Of a stretch of DNA of 64,000 nucleotides, positions 63,015-64,000 are shown one piece after another. The translations under genes were made by a program, and so were the position numbers. A model generated the notes under the pieces. It ran no database searches and was not told the DNA's origin. It was given only the letters and a program-made list of their open reading frames with translations. The first letter of the stretch is position 1. Each line of letters begins with the position of its first letter. This DNA is from Procambarus clarkii (taxonomy: Eukaryota > Arthropoda > Malacostraca > Decapoda > Cambaridae): positions 8,459,201 to 8,523,200 of the forward strand of contig NC_091214.1 of NCBI RefSeq assembly GCF_040958095.1, read 5' to 3'.

Positions 63015-64000
63015 TATCACACCTTCCCTGATATCCTCAAAAAAGCAAGAGTAACGCCAGTCCATAAAGGAGGCAATCTGGCGGACATAAACAATTATAG
63101 ACCAATATCAAATCTACCCATTCTATCAAAAATATTTGAAAAAATTATTTACAAACAGCTCTATTCCTACCTCGTAAAATTCGACATACTAAGCCCCTGC
63201 CAGTTTGGCTTCCGGTCCCAAAAGAGCACCAATGATGCAGTCATTAGTCTCCTTGACATTATCTACTCAGCCCTTGACAAAAATGAGTTTCCGATTGGAC
63301 TCTTCATTGACCTAAGAAAAGCCTTTGATACTGTTAATCACAACTACCTCTTACTTAAACTCCAGCATTATGGAATCCGAGGCCTTGCCTTTGACTACAT
63401 CCGATCCTATCTTAGTGACAGACACCAATATGTAACCATCAATGATACAACTTCTTCCACTCTACCAATTACCGTTGGAGTGCCACAGGGCAGCATCTTA
63501 GGACCTCTTCTATTTCTTATATATATAAACGATCTGCCTAATGTCTCTAATATTCTCAAACCTATATTGTTTGCTGACGATACTACCCTTATCTACTCAA
63601 ACCTCAACCCACATACACTAAATAATGTTGTGAATAATGAATTAAAAAAGTCCACTTATGGATGTCAACGAACAAACTAACATTAAACATCGAAAAGACT
63701 TACTACATCTTATTTGGAAGCAAATCATCAAATGCAATTCAGCTACAGATAGACAACATTAACATCAGTAATAAAAATGATGGCAAGTTTCTTGGCCTAT
63801 TCCTAGACAAGAGACTCAACTTCAGCACCCACATTCAACACATAACTAAGAAAGTCTCTAAGACAGTTGGTATACTCTCCAAAATCAGATATTATGTTCC
63901 TAACTCTGCTCTCCTCTCACTATATTATGCACTAATCTACCCCTATCTTAATTATGGTATCTGTGCATGGGGGTCTACCACTGCAAACCACCTTAAGCCC
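63015..64000 (+). mobile_element. LINE-A2 sense copy, runs off the window
   Basis: 5'-truncated at TCGTATCACACCTTCCC (63011). RT is open from about 63000 to 63680: [82 protein letters not shown] and catalytic FADDTTLIYSNLN. The frame then breaks at a short A-run (63644-63649, six A) where 53796 has eight. The other frame resumes the thumb (GKFLGLFLDKRLNF; WGSTTANHLKP) to the end of the window. Confidence 0.87.

Overview
The window is animal nuclear DNA made almost entirely of transposable elements nested inside one another. The only gene that looks like a host gene is an intronless C2H2 zinc-finger ORF at 35730-36614. There are no bacterial-type operons, no CRISPR array and no rRNA. The LINE families (two CR1/L2-like families with microsatellite tails, one with a GLVDDRAAGTLSP-type terminus), a tRNA-derived SINE head and long AT-rich spacers suggest an arthropod. 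I think a decapod crustacean is most likely, from memory of similar repeats; this is inference.

Layout, left half. 1-1016: CR1-like LINE pieces. 1017-18310: a Ty3/Gypsy element whose 5' LTR (1017-1694 plus 7275-7578) is split by a nearly full-length RNase H-bearing LINE (1695-7274; 14-bp target duplication). Its gag zinc knuckle is split by a second Gypsy element on the minus strand (8983-15727; 206/207-bp LTRs; TCTGT duplication). In the outer element integrase lies upstream of reverse transcriptase, the Gmr1-type order. 18318-19890: LINE-A. 19891-22750: GC-rich unidentified repeat DNA carrying a LINE-C insert. 22751-28139: LINE-B copies in both orientations. 28386-34278: LINE-A1 carrying nested LINE-A2 and an RNase H-bearing LINE-D.

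Right half. 34279-38377: the zinc-finger gene and the least repeat-dense DNA. 38378-46286: LINE-B, LINE-A1 and a solo LTR (44602-45587) of the same family as the LTR at 1017. 46287-61643: two copies of a large inverted-repeat (foldback-like) element. Its arms are a 30-bp minisatellite plus about 420-450 bp of unique arm, meeting at an 81-bp-arm hairpin with a 5-base loop. Both copies are broken by LINEs. 61742-62520: a roughly 194-bp tandem repeat. 63015-64000: LINE-A2 running off the window.

Family labels (LINE-A1/A2/A3, B, C, D, E, F and the foldback element X1/X2) are local names. Boundaries come from reading repeated copies against each other by eye and are usually good to a few bases, except where called approximate. 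The target-site duplications allow an order of events to be read: LINE-B, then the Gmr1-like element, then LINE-F and the minus-strand Gypsy element, then a short LINE-A2 tail; foldback element, then LINE-A1, then LINE-A2. None of the element coding regions is fully intact. The best preserved is the RT of the minus-strand LINE-B copy at 23469-24866.
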